Shown here piece after piece: positions 1 to 8,285 of a stretch of 27,213 nucleotides of DNA. Positions within the stretch are counted from its first letter, which is position 1. Each line of letters begins with the position of its first letter. The notes beneath the pieces were generated by a model, which saw nothing but the letters and a program-made list of their open reading frames with translations, did not search any database and had not been told where the DNA came from. The stretch is from an uncultured Eubacterium sp. (GTDB taxonomy: Bacteria > Bacillota_A > Clostridia > Lachnospirales > Lachnospiraceae), in NCBI GenBank assembly GCA_910589045.1, contig CAJUSH010000004.1, forward strand, positions 76,871 to 104,083. Reading direction: 5' to 3'. The position numbers and the translations under genes were made by a program.

Positions 1-104
1 CACTTGGCGGGAACGAGCCAAAGGCGAAGTTGGCGCGATAGTGGAGCGCGACACGCAGAGGAATAGAACATTTATAGAGATATTCAGAATTAGGAGGTAC
101 GGGC
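1..104 (+). other. Intergenic spacer upstream of rplF
   Basis: No rpsH (S8) C-terminus can be read here, so this is non-coding spacer before rplF. It contains two short inverted repeats, TTGGC/GCCAA near 4-20 and a GCGCG-type repeat near 33-51. The rplF ribosome binding site, AGGAGGT, lies at its end. No clear promoter was seen. Confidence 0.5.
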
Positions 105-644
105 ATGTCACGTATAGGAAGAATGCCAATCGCGGTACCCGCAGGCGTAACTGTGGATATTGCAGAAAATAACAAAGTGACTGTGAAAGGTCCCAAGGGA
201 ACCCTTGAGAGAGTATTACCCTCTGAGATGGAAATCAAGAGAGAGGGCGAAGAAATTATCGTAACAAGACCCAACGACTTGAAGAAAATGAAGTCCCTGC
301 ACGGTTTGACCAGAACGCTGATCAACAATATGGTTGTGGGTGTTACAGACGGCTATAAGAAGGAGCTGGAGGTCAACGGTGTCGGTTACAGAGCAGCAAA
401 ATCCGGAAACAAGCTTACCTTAAACCTTGGCTATTCCCATCCGGTAGAGATGATCGATCCCGAAGGACTCGAGTCAACGGTTGAGGGTAACAAGATTACA
501 ATTACAGGTATTGATAAAGAAAAGGTTGGCCAATATGCGGCTGAAATCAGAGACAAGAGACGTCCCGAGCCTTATAAGGGCAAAGGTATCAAGTATGCTG
601 ATGAGGTTATTAGACGTAAAGTTGGTAAGACTGGTAAGAAATAA
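105..644 (+). CDS. rplF: 50S ribosomal protein L6
   Basis: L6 binds 23S rRNA near the factor-binding (GTPase-associated) region of the large subunit. The 179-aa protein starts MSRIGRMPI and has two alpha/beta domains. The second ends in the family signature PEPYKGKGIKYADEVIRRK, which is diagnostic for L6. Length is normal. The ATG follows an AGGAGGT ribosome binding site. It is the first complete gene of the visible spc operon and is 19 nt from rplR, consistent with co-transcription. Nothing in it looks abnormal. Confidence 0.98.
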   Translation: MSRIGRMPIAVPAGVTVDIAENNKVTVKGPKGTLERVLPSEMEIKREGEEIIVTRPNDLKKMKSLHGLTRTLINNMVVGVTDGYKKELEVNGVGYRAAKSGNKLTLNLGYSHPVEMIDPEGLESTVEGNKITITGIDKEKVGQYAAEIRDKRRPEPYKGKGIKYADEVIRRKVGKTGKK

Positions 645-663
645 TTGAAGGAGTGTGACAAAA

Positions 664-1032
664 ATGGTTAAGAAAGAATCAAGATCCGAGATTCGTGTGA
701 AAAAGCACAAAAGAATCCGTAATAACCTCGCCGGGACCACTGCAAGACCGCGTTTAGCTGTTTTCAGAAGCAATAATCATATGTACGCTCAAATTATTGA
801 TGATACAGTTGGCAACACGCTTGTAGCTGCGTCTACCTTAGACAAAGACATTAAGGGCGCGCTTGAAAAGACTAATAACGTAGATGCAGCAGCTCAGGTT
901 GGTACTGCGATCGCAAAGAAAGCGTTAGACAAGGGAATTACCACGGTAGTCTTTGACAGAGGCGGCTTTATATATCAGGGTAAGATCAAGGCTTTAGCTG
1001 ATGCAGCAAGAGAAGCTGGGTTAACATTCTAA
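664..1032 (+). CDS. rplR: 50S ribosomal protein L18
   Basis: L18 binds 5S rRNA together with L5 and anchors it in the central protuberance. The 122-aa protein begins MVKKESRSEIRVKKHKRIRN and contains the family blocks RPRLAVFRSNNHMYAQIIDD and FDRGGFIYQGKIKALADAAREAGL, ending in F as usual. An in-frame GTG lies 9 nt upstream at 655, but the GAAGGAG ribosome binding site is well spaced for ATG 664, and that start gives the standard N-terminus. It lies in the spc operon between rplF and rpsE. Confidence 0.98.
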   Translation: MVKKESRSEIRVKKHKRIRNNLAGTTARPRLAVFRSNNHMYAQIIDDTVGNTLVAASTLDKDIKGALEKTNNVDAAAQVGTAIAKKALDKGITTVVFDRGGFIYQGKIKALADAAREAGLTF

Positions 1033-1051
1033 TTAAGGAGGAAATATTTGC

Positions 1052-1561
1052 ATGAAACGCGAAATTATTGATGCTAGTCAATTAGAGTTAACAGAAAAAG
1101 TTGTAGCCATCAAGCGAGTAACAAAGGTAGTTAAGGGCGGACGTAACATGCGCTTTTCTGCATTGGTAGTTGTCGGAGACGGCAACGGACATGTTGGTGC
1201 GGGCATTGGTAAGGCAGCCGAGATCCCTGAGGCAATCCGTAAGGGCAAGGAGGATGCGACCAAGAAACTGATTTCTGTTAAGTTGGATGAAAATAAGAGT
1301 ATCACACATGATATCCAGGGGAAGCATACCGGGGCATCGGTACTGCTGAAGCGTTCTATTGAAGGTACCGGTATCATCGCCGGTGGCCCTGCACGTAACG
1401 TGTGTGAGCTTGCCGGAATCAAGAACATCCGTACAAAGTCCCTTGGTTCCAACAACAAGCAGAACGTTGTGCTCGCTACTATCAATGCTTTGAGCCAGCT
1501 GAAATCCCCGGAAGAGGTGGCTAAGGCGCGCAACAAATCTGTAGAAGAAGTCGTAGGCTAA
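1052..1561 (+). CDS. rpsE: 30S ribosomal protein S5
   Basis: S5 sits near the mRNA entry channel of the 30S subunit and contributes to decoding fidelity. The 169-aa protein carries the N-terminal S5 double-stranded-RNA-binding-like domain, with KVVKGGRNMRFSALVVVGDG and GHVGAGIGKAAEIPEAIRKG. The C-terminal S5 domain contains GPARNVCELAGIKNIRTKSLGS. The ribosome binding site AAGGAGG is 10 nt before the ATG. The stop codon TAA overlaps the rpmD ribosome binding site, so translation of the two is likely coupled. Confidence 0.98.
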   Translation: MKREIIDASQLELTEKVVAIKRVTKVVKGGRNMRFSALVVVGDGNGHVGAGIGKAAEIPEAIRKGKEDATKKLISVKLDENKSITHDIQGKHTGASVLLKRSIEGTGIIAGGPARNVCELAGIKNIRTKSLGSNNKQNVVLATINALSQLKSPEEVAKARNKSVEEVVG

Positions 1562-1575
1562 GGAGGGTCATCGAA

Positions 1576-1758
1576 ATGGCAGATAAGGTAAAGGTAACAT
1601 TGATAAAGTCTACAATCGGTGCCGTTCCCAAGAACAGAAAGACCATCGAAGCACTGGGGCTCACAAAGATGCATAAGACCGTTGAGCTGCCCAACAACGC
1701 TGCGACAGCAGGCGCGCTTCGCAAGGTTGCACCGTATGTAAAAGTAGAAGAAGTTTAA
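1576..1758 (+). CDS. rpmD: 50S ribosomal protein L30
   Basis: This 60-aa protein has the full L30 signature, VTLIKSTIGAVPKNRKTIEALGL followed by MHKTVELPNN. L30 is a small peripheral protein of the large subunit, absent from some bacterial phyla but usual in Firmicutes. An AGGAGGG ribosome binding site overlapping the rpsE stop sits 8 nt upstream of the ATG. Its place between rpsE and rplO is the conserved one. Confidence 0.97.
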   Translation: MADKVKVTLIKSTIGAVPKNRKTIEALGLTKMHKTVELPNNAATAGALRKVAPYVKVEEV

Positions 1759-1781
1759 AATAACGATAAGGAGGTGTCAGC

Positions 1782-2219
1782 ATGGACTTATCCAATTTAA
1801 AACCGGCTGAAGGTTCAACGCATCATGATTTCAGGAGAGGCCGTGGACACGGTTCAGGAAACGGCAAGACCGCCGGTAAGGGACACAAGGGTCAGAAGGC
1901 TCGTTCCGGAGCACCGAGACCGGGCTTCGAGGGCGGCCAGATGCCTTTATACAGAAGAATCCCCAAGCGTGGATTTACAAACCGCAATACAAAAGAGATC
2001 GTCGCAATCAACCTTGACCGCTTAGAGAGCTTCGATAACGATGCAGTCGTTACCGTAGACACATTGATCGAGGCGGGCATTATCAAGAATCCCCGTGACG
2101 GTGTGAAAATCCTTGGAAATGGAGAATTAACCAAGAAGCTCAATGTTCAGGTCAATGCATACAGCGCAAGCGCAAAGGAGAAGATTGAGTCCCTTGGTGG
2201 AAAAGCAGAGGTGATCTAA
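1782..2219 (+). CDS. rplO: 50S ribosomal protein L15
   Basis: L15 is a late-assembly protein of the large subunit with a long basic N-terminal extension that threads into 23S rRNA. The 145-aa product shows that glycine- and arginine-rich arm at residues 12-60 (RRGRGHGSGNGKTAGKGHKG, then PGFEGGQMPLYRRIPKRGF), followed by a globular L15e/L18e-like domain. It starts after AAGGAGGTG. Its stop TAA shares one base with the secY start codon (TAATG), which points to translational coupling with secY. Confidence 0.98.
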   Translation: MDLSNLKPAEGSTHHDFRRGRGHGSGNGKTAGKGHKGQKARSGAPRPGFEGGQMPLYRRIPKRGFTNRNTKEIVAINLDRLESFDNDAVVTVDTLIEAGIIKNPRDGVKILGNGELTKKLNVQVNAYSASAKEKIESLGGKAEVI

Positions 2220-3535
2220 TGTTAAGAACACTTCGAGATGCATTTAAAATCAAAGACATCCGAACAAGAATGCTATTCACATTTGCGATGCTGGTCGTGA
2301 TCCGTATTGGCTGTCAGGTTCCGGTTCCCGGAATCAATGGCGAACTGTTCAAGGAATGGTTTGCCAGCCAGACCGGCGGGGCATTTAGCTTCTTTGATGC
2401 GATTACCGGTGGTTCGTTCCTTGATATGTCAATCTTTGCATTGAACATTACACCGTATATCACATCATCCATTATTATACAGCTGATGACAATCGCGATC
2501 CCGAAGCTTGAAGAGATGCAGAAGGACGGCGAGGACGGGCGCAAGAAGCTCACAGCGATCACCCGTTACGTTACCGTAGGGCTTGCAATCATCCAGTCCG
2601 TAGCGCTGGGCATCAGCTTTGGCAGACAGGGATGGCTGTATGATTACAATGCATGGTCAGTGATTCAGGTTGTCGTAATTTTGACCGCCGGTTCTGCAGT
2701 TTTGATGTGGATTGGCGAGCGGATCACGGAGCGGGGCGTTGGAAACGGTATTTCCATCGTTTTGGTTATTAACATTATTTCCAGAATCCCGAATGATCTC
2801 GGTACGTTATGGCAGCAGTTTATTTCCGGCAAGAGTGTTGCGCGGGCGGTGCTCGCAGCAGTCATCATTGTAGTGATAATTCTTTTGCTGGTTGTATTTG
2901 TTGATATTCTGCAAAATGCGGAGCGCAAAATTCCGGTACAGTATTCCCGCAAGATTCAGGGACGCAAGCAGGTAGGCGGCCAGAGCAGCAACATTCCTCT
3001 GAAGGTCAACACCGCAGGCGTTATCCCGATCATCTTCGCGCAGTCCATCATGCAGACCCCGGTTATTATCGCGGGTATGTTTGGCGCGGGAAATGGTACA
3101 GGCATTGGTTCCCAGATTTTGCGGTATCTGAACCAGTCCAATTGGTGCGACCCCAGTCAGCCGATCTATACGATTGGTCTGGTGGTTTATCTTGTGCTGA
3201 TTGTCGCGTTCGCTTACTTCTATACCTCGATCACCTTCAATCCGTTGGAGATCGCGGACAATATGAAAAAGCAGGGCGGTTTTATTCCCGGTATCCGTCC
3301 GGGTAAGCCCACCAGCGACTATCTGAATTCTATTTTGGGCTATATCATTTTCATTGGTGCGATCGGATTATCCATTTGTGCATTTATCCCGATTTTCTTT
3401 AACGGTGTATTTAATGCATCCGTATCCTTTGCAGGAACATCCATCATCATTATCGTGGGCGTTGTTGTAGAGACGATCAAGCAAATCGAGTCACAGATGC
3501 TCGTGCGCCATTATAAAGGATTTTTAAGTAATTAA
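2219..3535 (+). CDS. secY: Preprotein translocase subunit SecY
   Basis: SecY is the channel of the Sec translocon in the cytoplasmic membrane, working with SecE, SecG and the SecA motor. The 438-aa protein shows about ten hydrophobic segments. Family motifs include QVPVPGINGELF in the first periplasmic region, NITPYITSSIIIQLM in TM2, RGVGNGISIVLVINIISRIP, and ADNMKKQGGFIPGIRPGKPTS in the C5/C6 region that contacts SecA and the ribosome. The ATG overlaps the rplO stop by one base. Exported proteins encoded in the downstream island would use this channel. Confidence 0.98.
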   Translation: MLRTLRDAFKIKDIRTRMLFTFAMLVVIRIGCQVPVPGINGELFKEWFASQTGGAFSFFDAITGGSFLDMSIFALNITPYITSSIIIQLMTIAIPKLEEMQKDGEDGRKKLTAITRYVTVGLAIIQSVALGISFGRQGWLYDYNAWSVIQVVVILTAGSAVLMWIGERITERGVGNGISIVLVINIISRIPNDLGTLWQQFISGKSVARAVLAAVIIVVIILLLVVFVDILQNAERKIPVQYSRKIQGRKQVGGQSSNIPLKVNTAGVIPIIFAQSIMQTPVIIAGMFGAGNGTGIGSQILRYLNQSNWCDPSQPIYTIGLVVYLVLIVAFAYFYTSITFNPLEIADNMKKQGGFIPGIRPGKPTSDYLNSILGYIIFIGAIGLSICAFIPIFFNGVFNASVSFAGTSIIIIVGVVVETIKQIESQMLVRHYKGFLSN

Positions 3536-3538
3536 AAG

Positions 3539-3571
3539 TATGGAGATATGCCCCTGCGGTATATCTCCATA
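3539..3571 (+). promoter_or_regulatory. Long RNA hairpin after secY, no U-tract
   Basis: The arms TATGGAGATAT (3539-3549) and ATATCTCCATA (3561-3571) are perfectly complementary. The stem can continue by three pairs (GCC with GGT, one G-U), leaving a five-base loop CCTGC. No run of T follows, so this is not a typical intrinsic terminator. It may protect or process the mRNA between the secY and adk sections of the operon. The role is inferred. Confidence 0.55.
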
Positions 3572-3689
3572 GGTGGTTTAGCGGAAACTCATATGATGCG
3601 GCAGCCGCAAGAGGAATTCATCGCAGCAGGCGGCCGGCGCAGAGCAAACGAGTAAATTCGTTTACGATTGATGATAGGAGGATTTTACA

Positions 3690-4334
3690 ATGAAGATTAT
3701 TATGTTGGGTGCACCCGGTGCGGGCAAGGGAACACAGGCAAAGCAGATTGCCGGAAAATATTCGATCCCTCACATTTCCACCGGGGATATCTTTCGCGCA
3801 AATATCAAAAACGGTACGGAGCTGGGGAAAAAGGCGAAGGAGTTTATGGATCAGGGGCTGCTTGTTCCCGACGAGCTGACCTGTGATCTGGTGGTAGACC
3901 GCATTCAGCAGGACGACTGCAGGAACGGCTTTGTTCTGGATGGATTTCCCCGGACAATTCCCCAGGCGGAAGCATTGGATGAAGCACTTACAAAGCTTGG
4001 ACAGAGTATGGACTATGCGATCGATGTGGATGTGCCGGATGAGAACATTGTAAATCGCATGGCTGGAAGACGTGCATGCCTCGATTGCGGCGCGACCTAC
4101 CATATCGTTTCCCTGCCGCCCAAGACAGAGGGCAAGTGCGATTCCTGCGGTGCAGATCTCGTGCTGCGCGACGACGACAAGCCGGAGACCGTACAGAAGC
4201 GTCTTACGGTTTACCACGAGCAGACCCAGCCGCTGATTGATTACTATAAGAAGCAGGGCATTTTGAAGTCAGTGGACGGAACCCAGCCGATGGAGGCAGT
4301 ATTTACCGCCATCACGGACATTTTAGGAGCCTGA
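3690..4334 (+). CDS. adk: Adenylate kinase, zinc-binding long form
   Basis: Catalyses ATP + AMP = 2 ADP in the cytoplasm, setting the adenylate energy balance. The 214-aa protein has the P-loop GAPGAGKGT at residues 7-15, the AMP-site signature FVLDGFPRTIPQA at 81-93, and the LID domain with four cysteines C130, C133, C150 and C153. This CxxC...CxxC pattern is the structural zinc site of Gram-positive adenylate kinases. The ribosome binding site AGGAGG sits just upstream. A small hairpin with a UUCG tetraloop (GTAAA-TTCG-TTTAC, 3652-3665) precedes it in the leader. It is followed 4 nt later by map, the usual order. Confidence 0.98.
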   Translation: MKIIMLGAPGAGKGTQAKQIAGKYSIPHISTGDIFRANIKNGTELGKKAKEFMDQGLLVPDELTCDLVVDRIQQDDCRNGFVLDGFPRTIPQAEALDEALTKLGQSMDYAIDVDVPDENIVNRMAGRRACLDCGATYHIVSLPPKTEGKCDSCGADLVLRDDDKPETVQKRLTVYHEQTQPLIDYYKKQGILKSVDGTQPMEAVFTAITDILGA

Positions 4335-4338
4335 GCAG

Positions 4339-5097
4339 ATGCCGGTAACAATCAAGAGTGCGGAAGGCATAGAACTGATGCGTATTGCCGGCCAGATTCT
4401 CGGCAGGGTACACAATGAGGTGGCAAAGGAATTAAAGGCGGGAATGACGACCTATGATATCGATTGCCTGGCGGAGGAACTGATCCGCAGCTACGGATGT
4501 ATCCCTTCTTTTTTAAACTACGAAGGATTTCCCGCCAGTATATGCGTCTCTGTAAACGACGAGGTGGTGCACGGTATTCCAAGCAAACAGCGTATCCTGC
4601 GGGACGGGGATATCGTGAGCCTTGATATGGGCGTGATTTATAAGGGCTATCACTCCGATGCGGCCAGGACCCACGGGATCGGGGAGATTTCAAAGGAAGC
4701 CGAGCTTCTGATCAAACGGACCCGGGAGAGTTTTTTTGAGGGTGCGCGCATGGCGCGTGCGGGAGGCAGGCTCTTTGACATCGGAAAGGCGATAGATGCC
4801 TGTGTGCAGCCCTATGGATACGGGATTGTCCGCGACCTGTGCGGGCACGGAATCGGACGGAATTTGCACGAGGAGCCGGAGGTGCCCAACTACCGTGTCA
4901 GAAAGCGGGGCATGAAGCTGCGTGAAGGAATGGCCCTGGCCATCGAGCCGATGATTAACGCCGGAACCTACGCGGTGCGCTGGAAAAAGAACGGCTGGAC
5001 GGTTGTAACGGCGGACGGTGCGCTCTCTGCGCACTACGAGAACACGGTTCTTGTGACGAGGGACGGGCCGGAGATATTATCTCTTGTGGAAGAGTAA
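4339..5097 (+). CDS. map: Type I methionine aminopeptidase
   Basis: Removes the initiator methionine from nascent proteins. The 252-aa protein has the pita-bread fold signatures and all five metal ligands at the expected places: D96 (SLDMGV), D107 (HSDAARTH), H170 (CGHGIGRNLHEEP), E203 (AIEPMI) and E234 (HYENTVLV), plus H79 in VNDEVVHGIPS. There is no N-terminal zinc-finger extension, so it is the short type Ia form. It begins 4 nt after adk. In many Clostridia a small KOW-domain ribosomal-like gene lies between map and infA; none is readable here. Confidence 0.97.
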   Translation: MPVTIKSAEGIELMRIAGQILGRVHNEVAKELKAGMTTYDIDCLAEELIRSYGCIPSFLNYEGFPASICVSVNDEVVHGIPSKQRILRDGDIVSLDMGVIYKGYHSDAARTHGIGEISKEAELLIKRTRESFFEGARMARAGGRLFDIGKAIDACVQPYGYGIVRDLCGHGIGRNLHEEPEVPNYRVRKRGMKLREGMALAIEPMINAGTYAVRWKKNGWTVVTADGALSAHYENTVLVTRDGPEILSLVEE

Positions 5098-5261
5098 CAG
5101 GTAATACGTTGAAGTTGAAAAGATTGTTATAAGGTAACGGTTCGGTCAGGCAAAGCGCATACCGCAGGCATATGATTCGGGAGCGCAAAATCCCATGCTT
5201 GGAGCGGATGGCGCATCGCTGCCGTGAAGGGACTGAGCAGTTACGGTATAGGAGGATTGAA

Positions 5262-5480
5262 ATGTCAAAAGCAGATGTAATCGAGGTTGAAGGCGTAGTA
5301 GTGGAGAAGCTGCCCAACGCGTTTTTTAAGGTGGAGTTAGAAAACAAGCATCAGATTCTTGCCACCATCAGCGGGAAGCTGCGCATGAACTTTATCCGTA
5401 TCCTGCCCGGGGATAAAGTGACTATCGAGATGTCACCCTATGATCTGACCAAGGGCAGAATCATCTGGAGAGATAAGTAA
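5262..5480 (+). CDS. infA: Translation initiation factor IF-1
   Basis: IF-1 binds the A site of the 30S subunit during initiation. The 72-aa protein is a single S1-like OB fold with the conserved MSKADVIEVEGVVVEKLPNA, ISGKLRMNFIRILPGDKV and SPYDLTKGRIIWR blocks. The reading frame stays open upstream to 5172, but the AGGAGG ribosome binding site (about 5250) and family length fix the start at ATG 5262. Normally rpmJ follows at once. Here a terminator and about 9.7 kb of other genes intervene. Confidence 0.98.
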   Translation: MSKADVIEVEGVVVEKLPNAFFKVELENKHQILATISGKLRMNFIRILPGDKVTIEMSPYDLTKGRIIWRDK

Positions 5481-5529
5481 TGAAAGAGATGCGGCTGACG
5501 CCGCAAATATGAATATCAGAAATGTTATG

Positions 5530-5564
5530 GAGCCGGAAGCAGTTAGCAGCCGGCTCTGTTTTTG
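5530..5564 (+). terminator. Intrinsic terminator after infA
   Basis: Inverted repeat GAGCCGG (5530-5536) / CCGGCTC (5550-5556) with a 13-nt loop, followed by TGTTTTTGT. The GC-rich stem and T-run fit a rho-independent terminator that ends the rplF-to-infA transcript before the island. Confidence 0.9.
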
Positions 5565-5642
5565 TCATTTTGGCATCGGCACTTTCTTGATTGAGTTGAC
5601 TGACTTTGCGCATCTAAAAAAGATTTTGTTTTTAAACACAGT

Positions 5643-6995
5643 TCAAATCCGCCTTTTGTATGCAGGCGGCAAATCGCTAATTTGACGTGAGTCCGATTTT
5701 AAAGTAATCACCGCATGAAACATCCTTTCTTCCTCATCATAATAAAGCTCCATATTCCCGTTATAGCGCAAAACGATCCGTTCCACACTCTTTAAACCAA
5801 AGCCGTGGCGGGCACTGTCTTTCCTGGTGGATATGAGCTTGCCGTTTTTCTGAAAAGGATTTGTCCGGCAGGAGTTCACGACGGTGATCACAGTCAGCTC
5901 TGCCTGGGGCATGTGTGTGACAACGAGCCGGATGCTTGCACTGACAGTTTTTTCCGCTGCCTCGAGTGCGTTGTCCAGCAGGTTGCAAAACAGAGAGGTC
6001 AGGTCGTTTTCCGTGACATAATTCAGAGTGCCGCTTCGGATATCGGTGTAAAAATCAATGTGCTGATCCAGGCAATCGTGCTTGTAGCGGCAGAGAATTG
6101 CATTTAAAAATTCGTGATCGCAGATGCGGGATGCTGCCTGTAAGTCCGGGGAGCCGGCAAGCTGATCGATGTAGGATGCTATTTTTCCGCTGTCCCCCTG
6201 TTCGTTTAACAGGGCAATTGCCTGCAAATGCTTTTTGATATCATGGATGAGAATATTCTGTGTTTCATCCCGTGAGAGGAGCATTTTGTAGTAGGAGACA
6301 GAGTCGTGTTCCTTTTGCAGTTGGAGCTGAAGGTCAGTAAATCGGCGGTTTTTCTCGCCGGAGTAGGTGTAAATGGCGTAGATGATGAAATTTATAAGGA
6401 GCAAAAAAATATAGCTTATTGTAATCATATGGTTTATGGAAGCAGAGAGTTTTGTATTATAACAGATAGCGATAAATGTCAATGTGATCCAGAGAGAAAT
6501 AAGAGGTATGATAGAGAATAAAATGATTTCTCTCATAGTATTTTTCTCCTTGTTTTTGGGTGATTTTACCAGTAAATGGGAAATGCAATATAAAAATAAA
6601 AAGTAAAATGGTTTACTGGTAAGTAATAAGGCGATAGCATTTTTTAAATACGCATCGGAGTTATAAAAAGTTGTTGCAATATTAGAGATCATACTGACAA
6701 TAGCTACTTCGGTTAAACTCATTACAATCGTTACAATCATGGAGTGAAAGAGTGCTGTTAGCCATTTTATATCATATAAAAAAAGCATAAAAATAAAGTT
6801 AATTGCAAGAAAAGAAACTGTGTTAAATAACGGATTTTCATGAAAAGAAATCGCAAACAGAATGCTATAGAGAATGAAAGCTGATAGCCATCCGGCCCAT
6901 TTGGAATATTTGGGCACGAATAGAGTGGAGCAATACTCTTTTATAATAAATGCCTCCGCCAGATAAGCAGTTATGTAGCACAATACGATTTCCAT
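5643..6995 (-). CDS. AgrC-like peptide-sensing histidine kinase
   Basis: Membrane sensor kinase of the HPK10/AgrC type, expected to bind the cyclic AgrD peptide and phosphorylate the adjacent LytTR regulator. The N-terminal ~210 residues hold about six hydrophobic segments with no extracellular domain, as in AgrC. A linker helix leads to the phosphoacceptor His in LIHDIKKHLQ (about residue 251 with this start), the N box NLLDNALEAAE and the G box HGFGLKSV. A possible start at 7001 (ATGTTTATG) puts the GGAG only 2 nt away, whereas the second ATG at 6995 has 8-nt spacing and is preferred (450 aa). It begins 24 nt after the regulator stop, so the two form one operon. The coding region is AT-rich compared with the flanking ribosomal genes. 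Confidence 0.93.
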   Translation of the reverse strand: MEIVLCYITAYLAEAFIIKEYCSTLFVPKYSKWAGWLSAFILYSILFAISFHENPLFNTVSFLAINFIFMLFLYDIKWLTALFHSMIVTIVMSLTEVAIVSMISNIATTFYNSDAYLKNAIALLLTSKPFYFLFLYCISHLLVKSPKNKEKNTMREIILFSIIPLISLWITLTFIAICYNTKLSASINHMITISYIFLLLINFIIYAIYTYSGEKNRRFTDLQLQLQKEHDSVSYYKMLLSRDETQNILIHDIKKHLQAIALLNEQGDSGKIASYIDQLAGSPDLQAASRICDHEFLNAILCRYKHDCLDQHIDFYTDIRSGTLNYVTENDLTSLFCNLLDNALEAAEKTVSASIRLVVTHMPQAELTVITVVNSCRTNPFQKNGKLISTRKDSARHGFGLKSVERIVLRYNGNMELYYDEEERMFHAVITLKSDSRQISDLPPAYKRRI

Positions 6996-7019
6996 AAACA
7001 TATCTCCAAAATAAAAGTC

Positions 7020-7727
7020 TTATTGTACACTTTCTAAGTATGTTAAATATGCGGTCTTAAATTGACTATATTTCCTGCGTGCCAGATATGCGGAAAACTG
7101 GCGGTGATAAAGGGAAATCAAGGTGTGGTCAAAATCTGTCACATGCTCCATGTTGACGATAAAGCTGCGGTGTGTCCGGAAAAAACAGGGCATACTTAAC
7201 ATATCTGTCCAATATTTTATAGGATGGATAGATTCATAGTCTGCGCTGGTAGTGTGGATTACGACCTTCCTGCCTTGCGCTTCCACACATACAATATCGG
7301 CAGTGAGAACGGAATGGATGTCTTCTTTTGTTTCAACTGCGATTCTTTGATTCGCAGCATAGTAAAGCTCTAAAGCGTCCTTCATGTTCCGAAACAAACG
7401 CTGTTTATCAATCGGCTTTGAGAGATATCGGAACACATGAAAGCGCATGGCCTCATCCAGATATTCAGCGAATGCCGTTACGATAAAAATGATTACATGG
7501 GGATTCTCCTGTTTTAGTTTCTTTCCGGTTAGAATACCGCTGATGCCAGGCATTTCTACATCCAAAAAAACGATATCTTTTTCCCCGGTGTCCTCCAGCA
7601 GCGCTTCGCCGTTAGGGTATGTATCGATATCAGGACAAGAAAGATGATTTTTGGAAAAATAATCACGTACATATGTTGCAAGCTGCTTTGTAATAAACTC
7701 GTCGTCATCACAAATTAAAATCCGCAT
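7020..7727 (-). CDS. LytTR-family response regulator (AgrA-like)
   Basis: Transcription regulator partner of the AgrC-like kinase. The 235-aa protein has an N-terminal receiver domain with the acidic cluster CDDDE (residues 6-10), phosphoacceptor D56 in DIVFLDVEMP, the VTAF switch region and the conserved Lys in LSKPI. The C-terminal half is a LytTR DNA-binding domain, recognised by the block CFFRTHRSFIVNMEHVTDF. LytTR regulators typically bind just upstream of -35 elements as dimers. Its own promoter carries a box shared with the promoter of the secreted protein at 9409, which suggests autoregulation and a target. Confidence 0.94.
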   Translation of the reverse strand: MRILICDDDEFITKQLATYVRDYFSKNHLSCPDIDTYPNGEALLEDTGEKDIVFLDVEMPGISGILTGKKLKQENPHVIIFIVTAFAEYLDEAMRFHVFRYLSKPIDKQRLFRNMKDALELYYAANQRIAVETKEDIHSVLTADIVCVEAQGRKVVIHTTSADYESIHPIKYWTDMLSMPCFFRTHRSFIVNMEHVTDFDHTLISLYHRQFSAYLARRKYSQFKTAYLTYLESVQ

Positions 7728-7771
7728 AGTATTGTTCCTGTTATATATATCAGCTAAATGTTATCTTAAAT

Positions 7772-7826
7772 ATTTTACTCAAATTGGAGCCATAATGCAA
7801 TGTGTATGAATGAAATGACAGATTTT
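7772..7826 (-). promoter_or_regulatory. Promoter of regulator-kinase operon with 19-bp activator box
   Basis: Read on the minus strand: box AAAATCTGTCATTTCATTC (7826-7808), 7 nt, -35 TTGCAT (7800-7795), a 17-nt spacer, and -10 TAAAAT (7777-7772). The box matches 18 of 19 bases of the one at 9301-9319, and in both cases the box end is 30 nt from the -10. This is seen in the sequence; binding by the LytTR regulator is inferred. Confidence 0.75.
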
Positions 7827-7866
7827 ATACAATTTTGGTCGAATCTTTAAAAATGAAAGAGTGGAT

Positions 7867-8217
7867 TTAAAAAGAATGCCTCTGGTTCCAACTGTTTTGG
7901 TTTCGTTCAACTAAAAGTTCAATAAAGTCACGGGCAAGCTGCAAATCCTGTTCACTGCAAAGTCGCAGGCTTTCCATGATGTCCTGTGAAATATCGTCGG
8001 TATGCATGTTTCCGATTAAGAGATAATCTGGTGTGACATGCAAAATATTGCATATATGTAAAAGTGTCTCAAGGCTTGGCTTTTCTCTGCCGGTTTCAAT
8101 CGATGAAAGATGATTGCTGGAAAGATTGAGCTGCTCCGCCAGAGAGTATTGTTTGAGACCTAGTTCCTTGCGCCGCTGTTGAATGCGGCTGCCGATAATC
8201 TGATATTGTATGTTCAT
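7867..8217 (-). CDS. XRE-family transcriptional regulator
   Basis: A 116-aa protein with a Cro/C1-type helix-turn-helix at about residues 8-62 (IGSRIQQRRKELGLKQYSLAEQLNLSSNHLSSIETGREKPSLETL, written in parts: IGSRIQQRRKELGLKQ, YSLAEQLNLSSNHLSSIE, TGREKPSLETL), then VTPDYLL and a short acidic helical tail. Such small XRE proteins usually act as repressors. It starts at ATG 8217 after AAGGA, and is divergent from agrD across a 274-nt spacer with palindromic sites. It probably controls its own gene and perhaps agrDB. It is separated from the regulator-kinase operon by a separate promoter. Confidence 0.9.
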   Translation of the reverse strand: MNIQYQIIGSRIQQRRKELGLKQYSLAEQLNLSSNHLSSIETGREKPSLETLLHICNILHVTPDYLLIGNMHTDDISQDIMESLRLCSEQDLQLARDFIELLVERNQNSWNQRHSF

Positions 8218-8285
8218 GTTTTCATTTCCTTTTTATAAATCATAACAAGTGGACAAAAAAATTGAAGAATGTATAGCAGAAATAT

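Noticed and set aside
1..30. CACTTGGCG shared by the window start and 19112-19120 as a dispersed repeat
   Set aside because: Only nine bases match clearly.
1078..1536. Long minus-strand reading frames opposite ribosomal genes, mutS2 and others
   Set aside because: They mirror real genes on the plus strand, have no ribosome binding sites and resemble no family.
5224..5249. CCGTGAA...AGTTACGG as another element end
   Set aside because: Only a short resemblance, no second end and no shared internal block.
5172..5261. N-terminal extension of IF-1 from 5172
   Set aside because: IF-1 is about 72 aa and a good ribosome binding site precedes ATG 5262.
7808..7835. Classical AgrA-type direct repeats near the regulator promoter (ACAGATTTT, ACAATTTTG)
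   Set aside because: The two sequences are only 2 bp apart instead of about 12 and do not match the known consensus well.
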